Positions 45,699-56,387 of a stretch of 64,000 bases of DNA are shown here, piece by piece. Both the position numbers and the translations under genes were made by a program. Below the pieces are notes generated by a model, which was not told where the DNA came from, did not search any database, and saw only the letters and a program-made list of their open reading frames with translations. The stretch lies in NCBI GenBank assembly GCA_030770535.1, contig JASVEC010000023.1, forward strand, positions 372,001 through 436,000, written 5' to 3'. Position 1 is the first letter of the stretch. The number at the start of each line of letters is the position of its first letter. The DNA is from Batkoa obscura (Eukaryota > Entomophthoromycota > Entomophthoromycetes > Entomophthorales > Batkoaceae).

Positions 45699-48162
45699 GG
45701 GGCTGTCCTAATTGGTTTCAGAATCTACTTAGAAATTAATCCAAATTTAAAATTCCAAGTTTGTGTTCAATATAACGGTTAAATCTAAAAAGCCTAAAAT
45801 TAAATGTCTCTATTTAAAACTTATTTTAATTGTTTCCTTTTCTTAAATAGCTAATTTTCCTAACTATATATTTTATGTTAGTTCTGTTAGATATTTAACA
45901 GATATACAATATATAACTATATGATTATATAATTATATAAATACATAATTATATAAACACAGTTATTTGACTTTATTTGACTTTATTTTTTGTTGAAATA
46001 AAAATAAAATGCAAACTTTCATAACTAAACTTCGAAATGGAATTTTTGAAAACTTCAATACAATAGGGAGGAGTACACAATATAAACATTGTAATTCATT
46101 TACATCAATTTTAAGAGCTACTTATAACAACCCAAGGTTCATGGAATTTTATAATAAAACAAAACAAAGAAAAGATATATTATCAAAGTTTACTATCGAT
46201 AATAATAAACTTAATCAAGTAATGTATAAAATTAGTGCTTTAAGGGAAACAGGAAACAAAAGTCAGCAAGTAGCGTTATTATCAACTATAGCTTCAGTAT
46301 ATTCTTTTGATGAATGTAAGAGTTTTGGGTTTAATATAAATAGAAACCAATATGATTATTCAAAAACAAGTAATAATAATAAAATATCAACATTAAAACC
46401 TATTATTAAAAATACAAAAAAAATTAAAGATGACCAAATTGAAACTATTATACAATATTTACTAAATGATTCAACTATTTCATCAAGATTTAATAAAAAA
46501 AATAATGATAGTAAATATTCATCAGATAATATATATATATTAAATAAAAGTAGAAGAATGATATATAGTAAATATTTGAATGATCTAAGAGATAAAGCAG
46601 TAGCTAGGTCAACGTTCTTTAAATATATACCAAGTAATTTCAAAAATCCAGCAAGAAAAACGGATCTATGTAATATATGTACCCAGTATACAGTTAGAAA
46701 AAAGTTATTTGAAAATAAAATAAATACAGCAAAAAACAAAGCAGAGATAGAAGAAATTTTCAACGAAGAAGAAAAATTATACAAATTACATAAATTCTGT
46801 GTTGATACTCAAAAAAACACATTTAATGAAACTATCAAAAAATTAAATAACAAAAGTTGTATAATAGTTTTAGATTTTAAACAAAATATGGAAATAGGGA
46901 CAAGACCAGATTCAATAAATTTAGATCATTATAATAAACAAGCTATATCAGTATTAGGCTTTGGTGTATTATATTTAAAAGATGATAAAACAATAGGCAA
47001 AGTTTACTTGGATTATTTATCTGAAATATTGAATCATGATTCAGCATATGCAGGAGATTGTTTAATCGATTTAATCTCTACAGAGCTTCTATTTAAAAAG
47101 TTTACAAAAATTAATATATGGGCAGATACAGGAAATCATTTTAGATCCCAAGAGTTCTTACATTATATGTTTAAAGAAATTCATAAAATAAATAGTAGTT
47201 TGAATGTTAATCTTAATTTTTTTGCTGAGCATCATGGAAAAAGTATAGTTGATGGACATTTTGGAAACCTTTCAAAATGGAAAAGTAGTTTTGAAGCGTT
47301 AGGTAAAATAGAAGATATCGATCAATTAATTTCAAGATTTGAGGCTTTTATTTGTGAGCATAATAAAATTAATAACTCGACTGTTAATAATGGGAAAACA
47401 GATATAATTTTTAAAAAGTATAAAAGAAACAAAAATACAAAAAGAATAATAGAAATGCAGGGCATTAAGAAGTATTTACATTTTATTAAACATAACAATA
47501 AACTACATTGTTATCCAGTATCTGATACATCAAAAAAAAGCGATATAGTCCCAATTAAAGTTATAGAGTCTGTAGAAAACAGAAAAATTAAAAGATCGAT
47601 CCCAGCTTACCTTACAAAGATAACAGAGAATTTAAAAATTTCGATATTTACTAAGCAAGTAAGTAGTTTGTTGAATGATAGAAATAGATTGTTAAATGTT
47701 AGGATTACTTAAGTTATTAATAGCTAAGTTAATAAATAGTCAAAGAACAAGTAACTGTAATAATATGTAAAAACTATTATTACTTGTACTATCTAGGGAT
47801 GGTCAATTATAGTTTTGGGGCTGACCACTCCCTCCCATGCAGCTATTTATCAACTTGGCAATATATTAATAATGTAATTATAACATTAAAGTAGTTTATT
47901 TATTTGATAATAAATCTACGATGTTGGTTATAAAGCAGTTGATAATAAATATTTCTCAATTAAGCTTTATAAGAACATGTATTTAAGATCTAGTAGAAAT
48001 TCAACTAACTTACAGTATGAGCTATAATAGAATGGTTTAGAACTGTGTTTGGGTACTTTTGTTTTAATAAAAGATGTGATTTTATAGAATTTTAAGCGAA
48101 GTTTTTAAAATACAAATTTTTTTAAAATTGGATAAAATAATGAAACTAATTCAGACAACCCC
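45699..48162 (+). mobile_element. Full-length TIR DNA transposon, copy 1
   Basis: 2,464 bp. The left end GGGGCTGTCCTAATTGGTTTC and the right end (minus strand) GGGGTTGTCTGAATTAGTTTC are imperfect inverted repeats. AAAT flanks both sides (45695-45698 and 48163-48166), a 4-bp target duplication. It encodes one intact transposase (46009-47712). It differs from copy 2 at 56388 by only about 13 bases that I could count, so both moved or were copied recently. The superfamily is not certain. The 4-bp duplication and DDE-type protein would fit a Sola-like element. Confidence 0.93.
46009..47712 (+). CDS. Transposase of the 2.46-kb transposon, copy 1
   Basis: A 567-aa single-exon protein, the only gene of the element. 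A CxxC motif (DLCNICTQ, C221/C224) with a later Cys suggests a zinc-binding segment before the catalytic core. The likely RNase H-like acidic residues are D289 (IIVLDFKQNMEIG), D373 (NIWADTGNHFRS) and D415 (FFAEHHGKSIVDGHFGNL). The region after the second Asp (LHYMF...NLNFFAEHHGKS) is the most characteristic part. The C-terminus is basic. Both copies are uninterrupted and differ at four residues, consistent with an active or recently active element. Catalytic assignments come from motif spacing, not alignment. Confidence 0.85.
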   Translation: MQTFITKLRNGIFENFNTIGRSTQYKHCNSFTSILRATYNNPRFMEFYNKTKQRKDILSKFTIDNNKLNQVMYKISALRETGNKSQQVALLSTIASVYSFDECKSFGFNINRNQYDYSKTSNNNKISTLKPIIKNTKKIKDDQIETIIQYLLNDSTISSRFNKKNNDSKYSSDNIYILNKSRRMIYSKYLNDLRDKAVARSTFFKYIPSNFKNPARKTDLCNICTQYTVRKKLFENKINTAKNKAEIEEIFNEEEKLYKLHKFCVDTQKNTFNETIKKLNNKSCIIVLDFKQNMEIGTRPDSINLDHYNKQAISVLGFGVLYLKDDKTIGKVYLDYLSEILNHDSAYAGDCLIDLISTELLFKKFTKINIWADTGNHFRSQEFLHYMFKEIHKINSSLNVNLNFFAEHHGKSIVDGHFGNLSKWKSSFEALGKIEDIDQLISRFEAFICEHNKINNSTVNNGKTDIIFKKYKRNKNTKRIIEMQGIKKYLHFIKHNNKLHCYPVSDTSKKSDIVPIKVIESVENRKIKRSIPAYLTKITENLKISIFTKQVSSLLNDRNRLLNVRIT

Positions 48163-48185
48163 AAATAGAAAAATGGTGTTGATAT

Positions 48186-48284
48186 GGGGGTGTTTTTTTT
48201 GGCTTCATTACTTTTTCTATCTTTTAAGCGCTATTTGAGTGGAAAAGTTGTTAGCAAAATTCTTAAACATAAAAATACATCCCC
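48186..48284. mobile_element. MITE of the GGGG-TIR transposon family
   Basis: GGGGGTGTTTTTTTTGG to ATACATCCCC with ATAT on both sides. It lies only 23 bp from transposon copy 1. Confidence 0.9.
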
Positions 48285-48771
48285 ATATGGTTATTTTTTT
48301 GCTTTTTGTTTGAGTTTTATAATAGTTTTTTAAATATGTAGTTTTACTTTTTTAATTATGTTTATTTGTTTGATGTTTTTATATTATCAAAAACTTTATA
48401 AAAAATAGATAGTTTTAAATAAAATCTATAAAGCTGCTTACTAATTTTTATATTGGTTTTCGAAAATAATTATATTATCAAATTATTCATCTTTAAAAAG
48501 CGTTAAACTATATATAACAGCAACCTTAAAAAACACCTTTTTGCTGAATTTTTTTAATCTTTATATATGGTAAACTTTGATCTAACTAAATAAATATAAA
48601 TATTTTTAATTTATATTTTATTACTTTTAAAAATGTTTTGAAATTTTTTAAATATTAAATTATTAATTCTTATAAAGCTATTGAGTAATTAAAAAATCAT
48701 AAAGTTATTAAAGAATTTTTTAAACAACCCCATACTAACAAACATAGACATTTTAACGAAAAAGATACTAT
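48285..48771. other. Intergenic, nothing recognised
   Basis: AT-rich sequence. Confidence 0.4.
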
Positions 48772-49404
48772 AAACATAGAAATAATACTAAATAAAAGTA
48801 AATTTTACAATTATTTAATCAAGTATGAGGTAGATAATATCAAAAAATAATATAACATTTATTTCAAAATTAGATAAACATTACAAACTATTTTGATTAT
48901 AATTATATAGTCTTATAAAGGGACTCGAATTTCTACTAATATTGAGCAGGTGGACTAGGGATAGCTTCAGCAGAAGGAGGACTAGCTATAGCATTATCAG
49001 ATGGAGGACTAGCAATAGCATTTTCAGATGGAGGACTAGCAATAGCAGCACTAGCTGAAGCAATACATAATGCGGACAAGAGAGTGGTGGTGAATTTCAT
49101 TATTGTTTATGTTTATAGATTGTTTATATTCATTATAGATTGCTTTTGACCCTTTTATACTTATTAGTAGACATTAACTTTATATATGTAAGAAGCTTAG
49201 TTAAACATATATATTATGTTTAACATTAAGCTGTAACTTATGTCTTTTAACATGATGTATCATAAGACAAATTATTTCAACTTGAGAACTAATGCTGACA
49301 AATATGAATTCAATTTTGGCTAATAATGTTTGTAACATTCTTTGCTATATCCTCTAAAGGGAAGTTCCTTCGAAATACTTTAACAAAAACTCAATGAAAC
49401 GTCA
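48772..49404. repeat. Inverted repeat arm A (carries a secreted-peptide gene)
   Basis: 633 bp that reappears inverted and practically unchanged at 50162-50795, leaving a 757-bp spacer. A third copy in the same orientation as A lies at about 59898-60502. Confidence 0.93.
48936..49100 (-). CDS. Small secreted repeat peptide, copy A
   Basis: 54 codons from ATG (49100) to TAG. The N-terminus MKFTTTLLSALCIASASA is a signal peptide. The rest (residues 19-54) is exactly four 9-residue units: AIASPPSEN, AIASPPSDN, AIASPPSAE and AIPSPPAQY. There are no Cys in the mature part and no dibasic processing sites. A TATA-like TATAAAAG precedes the ATG by about 50 bp, as in copy B. Three intact copies with almost no change support a real gene. 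The function is unknown; a wall-associated or secreted signalling peptide are both possible. Confidence 0.75.
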   Translation of the reverse strand: MKFTTTLLSALCIASASAAIASPPSENAIASPPSDNAIASPPSAEAIPSPPAQY

Positions 49405-50161
49405 CTATATTTATAGTATTTGATATTTTCTCAAAAGAATTTTCTTTATGACTTTGAATAGATAATGCAGGTTATATAACAGCTATTTTTTTGATCACAA
49501 GTATCTTTTAATCTAGTTCATAGAAAAGAATACACGAAATTCAAGTATTTTATTGAATCAATTCTCTAGAATCGGTAATGTTCTAAATAAAGGTTTTACA
49601 ATTATTTCAATTCAACTATTTCTTTGAAAATTTTAGGATTTATTGAATGTTGGTTATAATTAGCACCACTCGTCAATAATACCATGATACTCTTCTCAGA
49701 CTACATAGTATTCACAATCTAGTAACTGTGTAGTTTTTATAGCCTTTCTTCTATAATGAATGGTTTTTGAATTTTTGAACTAAAAAATATAAAGTTAATA
49801 TTTTTAAATGTAACTTTCTATATAAGTACCTGAAGCTTATTAAACGTACAAGATTCAATAAACAATCAAAAATAAAGATTTTCGTTTGTTTATATATTTA
49901 GTAATTCTGGATAATGACCAACTAATGAAATTAATTTAACCGTTTTTTAAAAATAAAATGAAATGTACTAATTTTGTTTGGATATTAATAAGTGGCTTGA
50001 GCTAAGTAAAACTTGTGTCGAATTTCATAATTAATTGATGCATTGAAATAGGCATTACACTACAGGAAGTCTAGTAAATAACGCTAGACTATAGGTCCCA
50101 ATGTCCTAAACTCGAGTTTGATTCAAAAACTCTTATAAATATTAGTAACTAATTAACATAA
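49405..50161. other. Spacer between inverted arms A and B
   Basis: 757 bp, AT-rich, with no gene. Parts of 49440-49900 are weakly similar to 60500-60900, so copies A and C share an older, longer homology. Confidence 0.6.
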
Positions 50162-50406
50162 TGACGTTTCATTGAGTTTTTGTTAAAGTATTTCGAAGGA
50201 ACTTCCCTTTAGAGGATATAGCAAAGAATGTTACAAACATTATTAGCCAAAATTGAATTCATATTTGTCAGCATTAGTTCTCAAGTTGAAATAATTTGTC
50301 TTATGATACATCATGTTAAAAGACATAAGTTACAGCTTAATGTTAAACATAATATATATGTTTAACTAAGCTTCTTACATATATAAAGTTAATGTCTACT
50401 AATAAG

Positions 50407-50414
50407 TATAAAAG
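50407..50414 (+). promoter_or_regulatory. Probable TATA box of secreted-peptide gene copy B
   Basis: TATAAAAG, 59 bp before the ATG at 50466. It is preserved in all three copies, although the copies are too similar for this to prove selection. Confidence 0.5.
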
Positions 50415-50465
50415 GGTCAAAAGCAATCTATAATGAATATAAACAATCTATAAACATAAACAATA

Positions 50466-50630
50466 ATGAAATTCACCACCACTCTCTTGTCCGCATTATG
50501 TATTGCTTCAGCTAGTGCTGCTATTGCTAGTCCTCCATCTGAAAATGCTATTGCTAGTCCTCCATCTGATAATGCTATAGCTAGTCCTCCTTCTGCTGAA
50601 GCTATCCCTAGTCCACCTGCTCAATATTAG
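50466..50630 (+). CDS. Small secreted repeat peptide, copy B
   Basis: The same 54-residue product as copy A (48936-49100): an 18-residue signal peptide and four AIASPPS-type 9-mers ending in AQY. The opposite strand places A and B head to head, with starts about 1.37 kb apart. The frame is intact. Confidence 0.75.
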   Translation: MKFTTTLLSALCIASASAAIASPPSENAIASPPSDNAIASPPSAEAIPSPPAQY

Positions 50631-51261
50631 TAGAAATTCGAGTCCCTTTATAAGACTATATAATTATAATCAAAATAGTTTGTAATGTTTATCTAATTTT
50701 GAAATAAATGTTATATTATTTTTTGATATTATCTACCTCATACTTGATTAAATAATTGTAAAATTTACTTTTATTTAGTATTATTTCTATGTTTTATATA
50801 TTTTATGATACTTGGGTTAAGGAAATATTTATAGAAATACCAAGCTTTATTTGAGATAATCACCCTTTATTTTGTAGCATTTTCGATAATAAAAAAGATA
50901 TTGAATAAACACATATAGTCAAATAAATAGAAGCTATACATAGTACTAACACTGTATAAATAGAAACTTAAGCTAATTGATCTAATTCTATTAATAAAAT
51001 CCTTCATCCCTACTCTCAAACAACGACAAGCTGATCGATTAGTAAAGTTCACCTATTAGGCTTTTACTATGAACAATAATTTGATTTTAAAGAGAAATTG
51101 CTACTTGAATAAGTTGGAGACCAAGTTTATTTTTGATAAACAGAAATTTACCAAAAATAGAAAATTTGAAAATTTTAACTTAGTAGTCAATATTGATTGG
51201 CTTCAAAAGTTCAGTTGAAACATGATCCCATAAGCTCTAAAATTAAGGGATATATAAGGTA

Positions 51262-51500
51262 CCATGCACCTTCTTTAATAAACCTTATCGACTGTACTTT
51301 ACAGGATCACATGTTTAGTATATTTCGTAACAATGTTTAACAACATTGAAAACTTCATAAGGTTGGTTGATGATGGTTAGCACGGTCTCTAAAGAGGGAA
51401 GGGTTTACTTTAACTTCATGTTATAGTAAAAGTTGATGATCTTGTCAGTTCATATTCCAGAGCTTGACATGGAGATGTGTGCCATCTGACAGCTTTAAAA
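51262..51500 (-). repeat. Conserved 240-bp core, copy B
   Basis: The minus-strand match of 43880-44120 and 59198-59440. It is non-coding by inspection in all frames. Confidence 0.88.
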
Positions 51501-51710
51501 ATAATAACAATTAAATCAAATTTGTAATTGATAACAGATTAAATAATGTATATTAATCAGCTATCTATATTATTGTGGTGGTTTTAATTTATAGTATTTA
51601 AGAATCTGGACCTTCAATAGTAAAATCAACTTTTATAGACTCTAAACCTTATATTTAATAAAAGAAGAAGGATATTACTATGAACTAATCATATATGAAT
51701 TTCAATATAT

Positions 51711-51805
51711 GGAGGTATTTTTTTGGTTTCATTACTTTTTCCACCTTTTAAGCGCTATTTAGCCAGAAAAATTATTAGTATTCGTAAACACAAAAATACA
51801 TCCCC
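51711..51805. mobile_element. MITE of the GGGG-TIR transposon family, in arm B
   Basis: GGAGGTATTTTTTTGG to ATACATCCCC with flanks ATAT and ACAT. The same insertion is present in arm C (58887-58981), so it predates the inverted duplication. Confidence 0.85.
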
Positions 51806-51872
51806 ACATTGATTTTTTATTAGTTTTTAGTTAAATATATCAAGCAAAACATTTCTCGATTAAAAAGTTAAG

Positions 51873-51943
51873 GGCTCAGCTGGGAATTGAACCCAGGGCC
51901 TCTCGCACCCAAAGCGAGAATCATACCACTAGACCACTAAGCC
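51873..51943 (-). tRNA. tRNA-Pro (anticodon UGG), copy 1
   Basis: 71 nt. The acceptor stem GGCTTAG pairs with CTGAGCC (one G-T pair). The anticodon stem-loop CTCGC-TTTGGGT-GCGAG gives anticodon TGG. The T arm contains GGTTCAATTCC and the D arm TAGTGGTCTAGTGG. It has no intron and is identical to the copy at 56281. Confidence 0.93.
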
Positions 51944-51995
51944 TTTTATCTCTTATATAAGAAATAAAGAAATTATTATATAAATCTAGTGTTAA

Positions 51996-52682
51996 ATGCA
52001 ATTTTTTTGTAGATTGTAATCTATCTCCAAATGTATTTATCTTGTAAAGGGATATTAATAACATGATTACCTTTATATTAAGAGTTGTCTAATAGTAGTT
52101 TAAGTTCATAATCAATTTCATACTCTCTAATATCTGCATTACACAAGCTGAATTATATACTCTAGTTTGTAATTCCGTTTTACACAGATTAGCCCATATC
52201 AAAAAAAAGTAGAAGTGTTGTAAGAGAAATGTAGGTACTGTTAGGAGACAAAATAGTATTGAAAAAGTGAATGGTCTATAAGTTTATGAGTATATAATTA
52301 TTTGCAGGAAAACCAACCGAAATAGAAGGGACCTGAAAATTGTCAATACGAAAAATGAGAGTCAAAAAAGGTAGAGAGGAAGCAGTCAAAGGAAGATGAG
52401 CACATTTTCAAGGTTATCTATAATCAATATCGCTATCATTACTTTTAATATAATAAATTATTGTGATGTTGCTTTTACAAAAGTATTTTTTAGACTGAAT
52501 TGTATTCACGCTATTTAACTATTTAATCATTTTTATTTTTATTTAAGCAAGTATCTTTAATATCAAACAATTAAAAATATTGATCTAAATAATTTTTACA
52601 AGATAGTATCATCATTTCAAATGGTATTATAAAAATTTAAATTATAAACAAATAATAGCTTTAACTAAATGATAAATTATAT
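51996..52682. other. Loop sequence of the inverted duplication, nothing recognised
   Basis: AT-rich and unique in the window. Confidence 0.4.
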
Positions 52683-52772
52683 GTGGATGTATTTTTTTAA
52701 GAATTTTGTTAATAAATTTTCCGTTCAAATAGTGTTTAAAAAATAGAAAGTAATGAAACCAAAAACATCCTC
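52683..52772. mobile_element. MITE of the GGGG-TIR transposon family
   Basis: GTGGATGTATTTTTT to AACATCCTC with flanks ATAT and ATGT. Confidence 0.8.
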
Positions 52773-54185
52773 ATGTCTTAAATAAAATTTAAAAATTAAT
52801 TGTAGAATATTTTATAAATACCAAAATAAAATAAAATAAAATTTAAATTTCAAATTTTAAATACTATTCAATATATATATCTCCAAAAGAGAATGTTTAT
52901 TTGATAAAAAGTTTCACCGCCTTTAAACTTAATCAGCTCAAAACAAGGATAGAGCTTCTAGCAATAAAGTCCTTTGAATCATCCATGCTGGTTTTTACTT
53001 TTATTTTCTCTTTCTTCTAATTTTAAATACGGCTAAACTAATATATCTACCACCCTATTAATATTTGGGTATGAATTGTTTGATATCGTTATGAGCAAAG
53101 TAATATTTTTTAATATATCTCATTTACTTTAAAGTTATTACTTTATTAAATGTATAAATAACGTACTTGTAAGTAATATAGTTATATTTAATATTTTAAA
53201 AAATTCAATCTTCTAACTTATTTAACATTGTCAAAGTATAAATTATGATTAGGATAAATGTTTAAATAAGGGACAATAAGAAAGTAAAGTATCAATGGAA
53301 TTTATATTAATAAAATGTTATATTAATTAAATCAACAAGCTAATATGAAATTGATTAGAAGTACATATCAACGTATAAAAGCTGTATAATTTAAGTCTAT
53401 TTGCATATAGGTTGAATAGACCATAAATTCCAAAGTAATTATAATCCAAAATATTGGTGAGCTGATAATGACTTCGAGATATTTTTAGTTGTGATACGTA
53501 TAGGCATCAAAACTATAAACAGAACAGTAACCTATATAAATATTGATAATGTTATAATAATTATAAAACAAACCATGTATTCTTATAGAAACACAAAACA
53601 AAAAGCTAGTTTATTATTTATTAAAAAGCGAAAGTTAAAGTGATATAGAGTAACAAATAAATGAAATTTTGTAATATAAACGTTTATTTCCTAATTAGCT
53701 AATTTATTCAGCTATTTCTCGTGTGGTGATAAAAAAGTTGATAGATTTTAATTATTTGATCATGTTATATGATGCAATCCTTATCTATAGCACAATACTT
53801 AGTTCATTTAAGTTTGAGTCTATTAATTTTTTTAATAAAAACATCAATTTAAATGAAGCAATTAAAAAATGATGATCATAAATGATAAAAAAACAAAACA
53901 GATTATTTTCAACTTTCATTTTTTAAATAATATACCAACTACGATTATAAAAGATAGTATTCTAAAAACGATTAGTATGTATGATGTTTTAATATTTCAA
54001 ATGATTTAATAAGGGCCAAAGATCTAAACAATAAAATTTAAAGATAGAGAATGATTATAATTCAAATCTTTTTAACAAAAACCCGAAATAAATAACTATT
54101 ACAAAGAGTAGTTGACGCGATTCAAATAAAATAAGAATCAAAGTATAAACAATTCGAAAGTTAAAGTCTAGACTTTTACGAAAGC
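52773..54185. other. Intergenic, nothing recognised
   Basis: AT-rich upstream region of the hydrolase gene. Confidence 0.4.
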
Positions 54186-54186
54186 A

Positions 54187-54195
54187 TATATAAAA
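54187..54195 (+). promoter_or_regulatory. Probable TATA box of the secreted hydrolase gene
   Basis: TATATAAAA, 46 bp upstream of the ATG at 54233. Confidence 0.4.
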
Positions 54196-54232
54196 CAGAA
54201 GATGTAAATAGCAATAATCTGTATAAATCAAA

Positions 54233-55126
54233 ATGAAATTTACACATGTTTTCTTAAGTCTCTTATTCACTACCCTTTCTAACTGCATGGTTCCAACTGC
54301 CACCACTAAAAGAGCAGCAACACCAACCAATCTTATTGATATAGAACGTATTTTTGAGTACAAGTATGATAATAATCAAAATAATTATTATGAGTTAGTT
54401 ACTCCAAAATCAAATGTTGAGGGTTCTCCATTGTTAGTTTGGTTATTAGGTGGTGCTTGGGTTAGTGAAGATATTGAGCCAAGTAGAATTATGGCTAATA
54501 AATTAGCTGAAAAAAATATCACTACTGCTATTTTACATTATAGATTAAGTCAAAAAAATCAGATATCAAATATACAACATCCAGCTCATTTAAAAGATTC
54601 GTTAAATGGATTTACAAACATCACACTTAGTTTAAAAGGATACAATAAGATTTATTTAGGTGGTCATTCTGCTGGTGCTCATTTGAGTGCTTTAATGGTA
54701 TTAGATGGTAGTAATTATACTGATGATAATAAACAGTTGAATCAACTTAAAAATATTAAAGGTGTTATTTCTATTGGTGGTATATTTGATATTCCATCTT
54801 TAGTTAATAGATACAAAGGCTATAAGAATGAATACATTGTACCAGCATTTGGAGATGATATAAATAAATGGAAGAAAGCATCACCTCAATTTGTTTCAAA
54901 AGAATCATTAAAAAAAATAAACTATAATCAGTTGCCCAATTACTTATTAATTGACTCACAAGAAGATACTCTGGTAAATACCGAACAAACAACTGAATTC
55001 GCATCCCATCTAAAAGGATTAGGATTTAATAACATCCAAGTAGTAGATGATAAATTCGGAGATCACAATAACATACCTCAAAATGCAAATGTTGTTGAGA
55101 AAGTTGCTTCTTTTATTTTAAATTAG
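54233..55126 (+). CDS. Secreted alpha/beta-hydrolase (esterase/lipase-like)
   Basis: 297 aa, single exon. A signal peptide (MKFTHVFLSLLFTTLSNC) is followed by the hydrolase fold. The nucleophile elbow is GGHSAGAH (Ser in GxSxG context). The acid is probably the Asp in LLIDSQEDTLVN and the His is in FGDHNNI. The oxyanion-hole strand reads LVWLLGGAWVSED; related carboxylesterases and kynurenine formamidase-like enzymes have HGG here, so Leu replaces the His. Length and motif order suit the BD-FAE/esterase-like group, but the substrate is unknown. It sits in the 4.3-kb loop between two inverted tRNA-bearing arms. A 5'-truncated copy lies at 61852-62637. Confidence 0.85.
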   Translation: MKFTHVFLSLLFTTLSNCMVPTATTKRAATPTNLIDIERIFEYKYDNNQNNYYELVTPKSNVEGSPLLVWLLGGAWVSEDIEPSRIMANKLAEKNITTAILHYRLSQKNQISNIQHPAHLKDSLNGFTNITLSLKGYNKIYLGGHSAGAHLSALMVLDGSNYTDDNKQLNQLKNIKGVISIGGIFDIPSLVNRYKGYKNEYIVPAFGDDINKWKKASPQFVSKESLKKINYNQLPNYLLIDSQEDTLVNTEQTTEFASHLKGLGFNNIQVVDDKFGDHNNIPQNANVVEKVASFILN

Positions 55127-55511
55127 GTCCATTGTTGTTATTATTATTATCACCTATAAATAAATGTATATAAAATCTTATTTTGTTTTAGAACTTTTTA
55201 TTAAGGATGAATTTATAATTATCCTGTTATCATAAATTATAATTCAATTTTACTAACATAAAATTCGAGATTTAGTCAATTACCAATTATACCATAATAA
55301 TGTATTTAAGCGTTAATTTATTAATATTAAAAAATGATTACTAGTTTATCTAAATAGAAATTTTCAATCTCGGGTTTAATGACTTTACATGGTTCACATT
55401 ATAATTAAATAAGACAACTATCGATATACAATTATTCAAAGTATCTATTTATATGAAATATTTAAATATCAGAGCTTCCAAGGGCAAGAAATAATATAAA
55501 AACAATAATAT
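55127..55511. other. Intergenic, nothing recognised
   Basis: AT-rich 3' flank of the hydrolase gene. Confidence 0.4.
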
Positions 55512-55608
55512 GAGGATGTATTTTTTGTTTAAGAATTTTACTAACAACCTTTCCACTCAAATGGTGCTTAAAAAGTAGAAAAGTAATGGAATCAAAAAAA
55601 ATATCCCT
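55512..55608. mobile_element. MITE of the GGGG-TIR transposon family
   Basis: GAGGATGTATTTTTTG to ATATCCCT with ATAT on both sides. Confidence 0.87.
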
Positions 55609-56237
55609 ATATAATTAAACTAAATTGCACAATTCTATTGACTAAAGAAGTGAATAAGATTGGTAATAAATATCATTCAACTGAAGTTAAATAGTTGAAA
55701 AAACTGCAATTAAAATTTTATTGAAAAACCTAAATTTAATGATAGTTAATCAATAGGAATAAATCAATTAGTATCATTGTAATTAGTTTGAAAATATAAT
55801 CAATACGATATGAAAATAGAAGGTAATTAGATACTTTATATTATTTAATAAATTATTTAATATAAAAAAATAATACCTAATTCAAAAAATTATTGTATTT
55901 AAATTTGTACTATCATTGTACTTATTTTAATTTTATAAAGAGCATGAATATATTGAATTATTTATAATAATGTATTGAAATTTATTGTAAACAAAATTCA
56001 AAAATTATTTTATTTATATACTGTAATAAAAACCCAGAAGAAAAATTAGAACATCAAGAAGATTGTATTAATATACTATCTTTAAAATTCAAAATTTTGT
56101 ATCAAAAAAACTGTTTATATGAACTGAAATAATTCAAAATTCAAAAACAGTATAATATTAATGTTTCACACCATTTGTTTGAATGAAATATAATAATCAA
56201 GTGCTGATATTTTAGTAAAGCTAATTTGACAAATAGT
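55609..56237. other. Intergenic, nothing recognised
   Basis: AT-rich sequence up to the start of arm C. Confidence 0.4.
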
Positions 56238-56280
56238 TAATAATATAATAATTTGTTTATTTATTATATAAGAGATAAAA

Positions 56281-56351
56281 GGCTTAGTGGTCTAGTGGTA
56301 TGATTCTCGCTTTGGGTGCGAGAGGCCCTGGGTTCAATTCCCAGCTGAGCC
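56281..56351 (+). tRNA. tRNA-Pro (anticodon UGG), copy 2
   Basis: Identical to the copy at 51873-51943 and pointing away from it. A T-run (TTTTT, 56357-56361) shortly downstream suits Pol III termination. Confidence 0.93.
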
Positions 56352-56387
56352 CTTAACTTTTTAATCGAGAAATGTTTTGCTTGATAT

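Larger units (their letters stand above)
50162..51995. repeat. Inverted repeat arm B
   Basis: Its first 634 bp (50162-50795) are the inverted copy of arm A. From 50190 to about 51995 it is the inverted copy of arm C (56238-60502 without the transposon). It carries a secreted-peptide gene, the 240-bp conserved core, a MITE and tRNA-Pro. Confidence 0.9.

Noticed and set aside
46356-46784. 142-codon minus-strand frame, also at 57045-57473
   Set aside because: It is the antisense shadow of the transposase gene, conserved only because the transposase is.
50867-51052. A 61-codon frame on the minus strand, repeated at 59640-59825 on the plus strand
   Set aside because: It starts at GTG, has no recognisable features, and is shared only because it lies in the inverted duplication. 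Conservation there is not evidence of coding.
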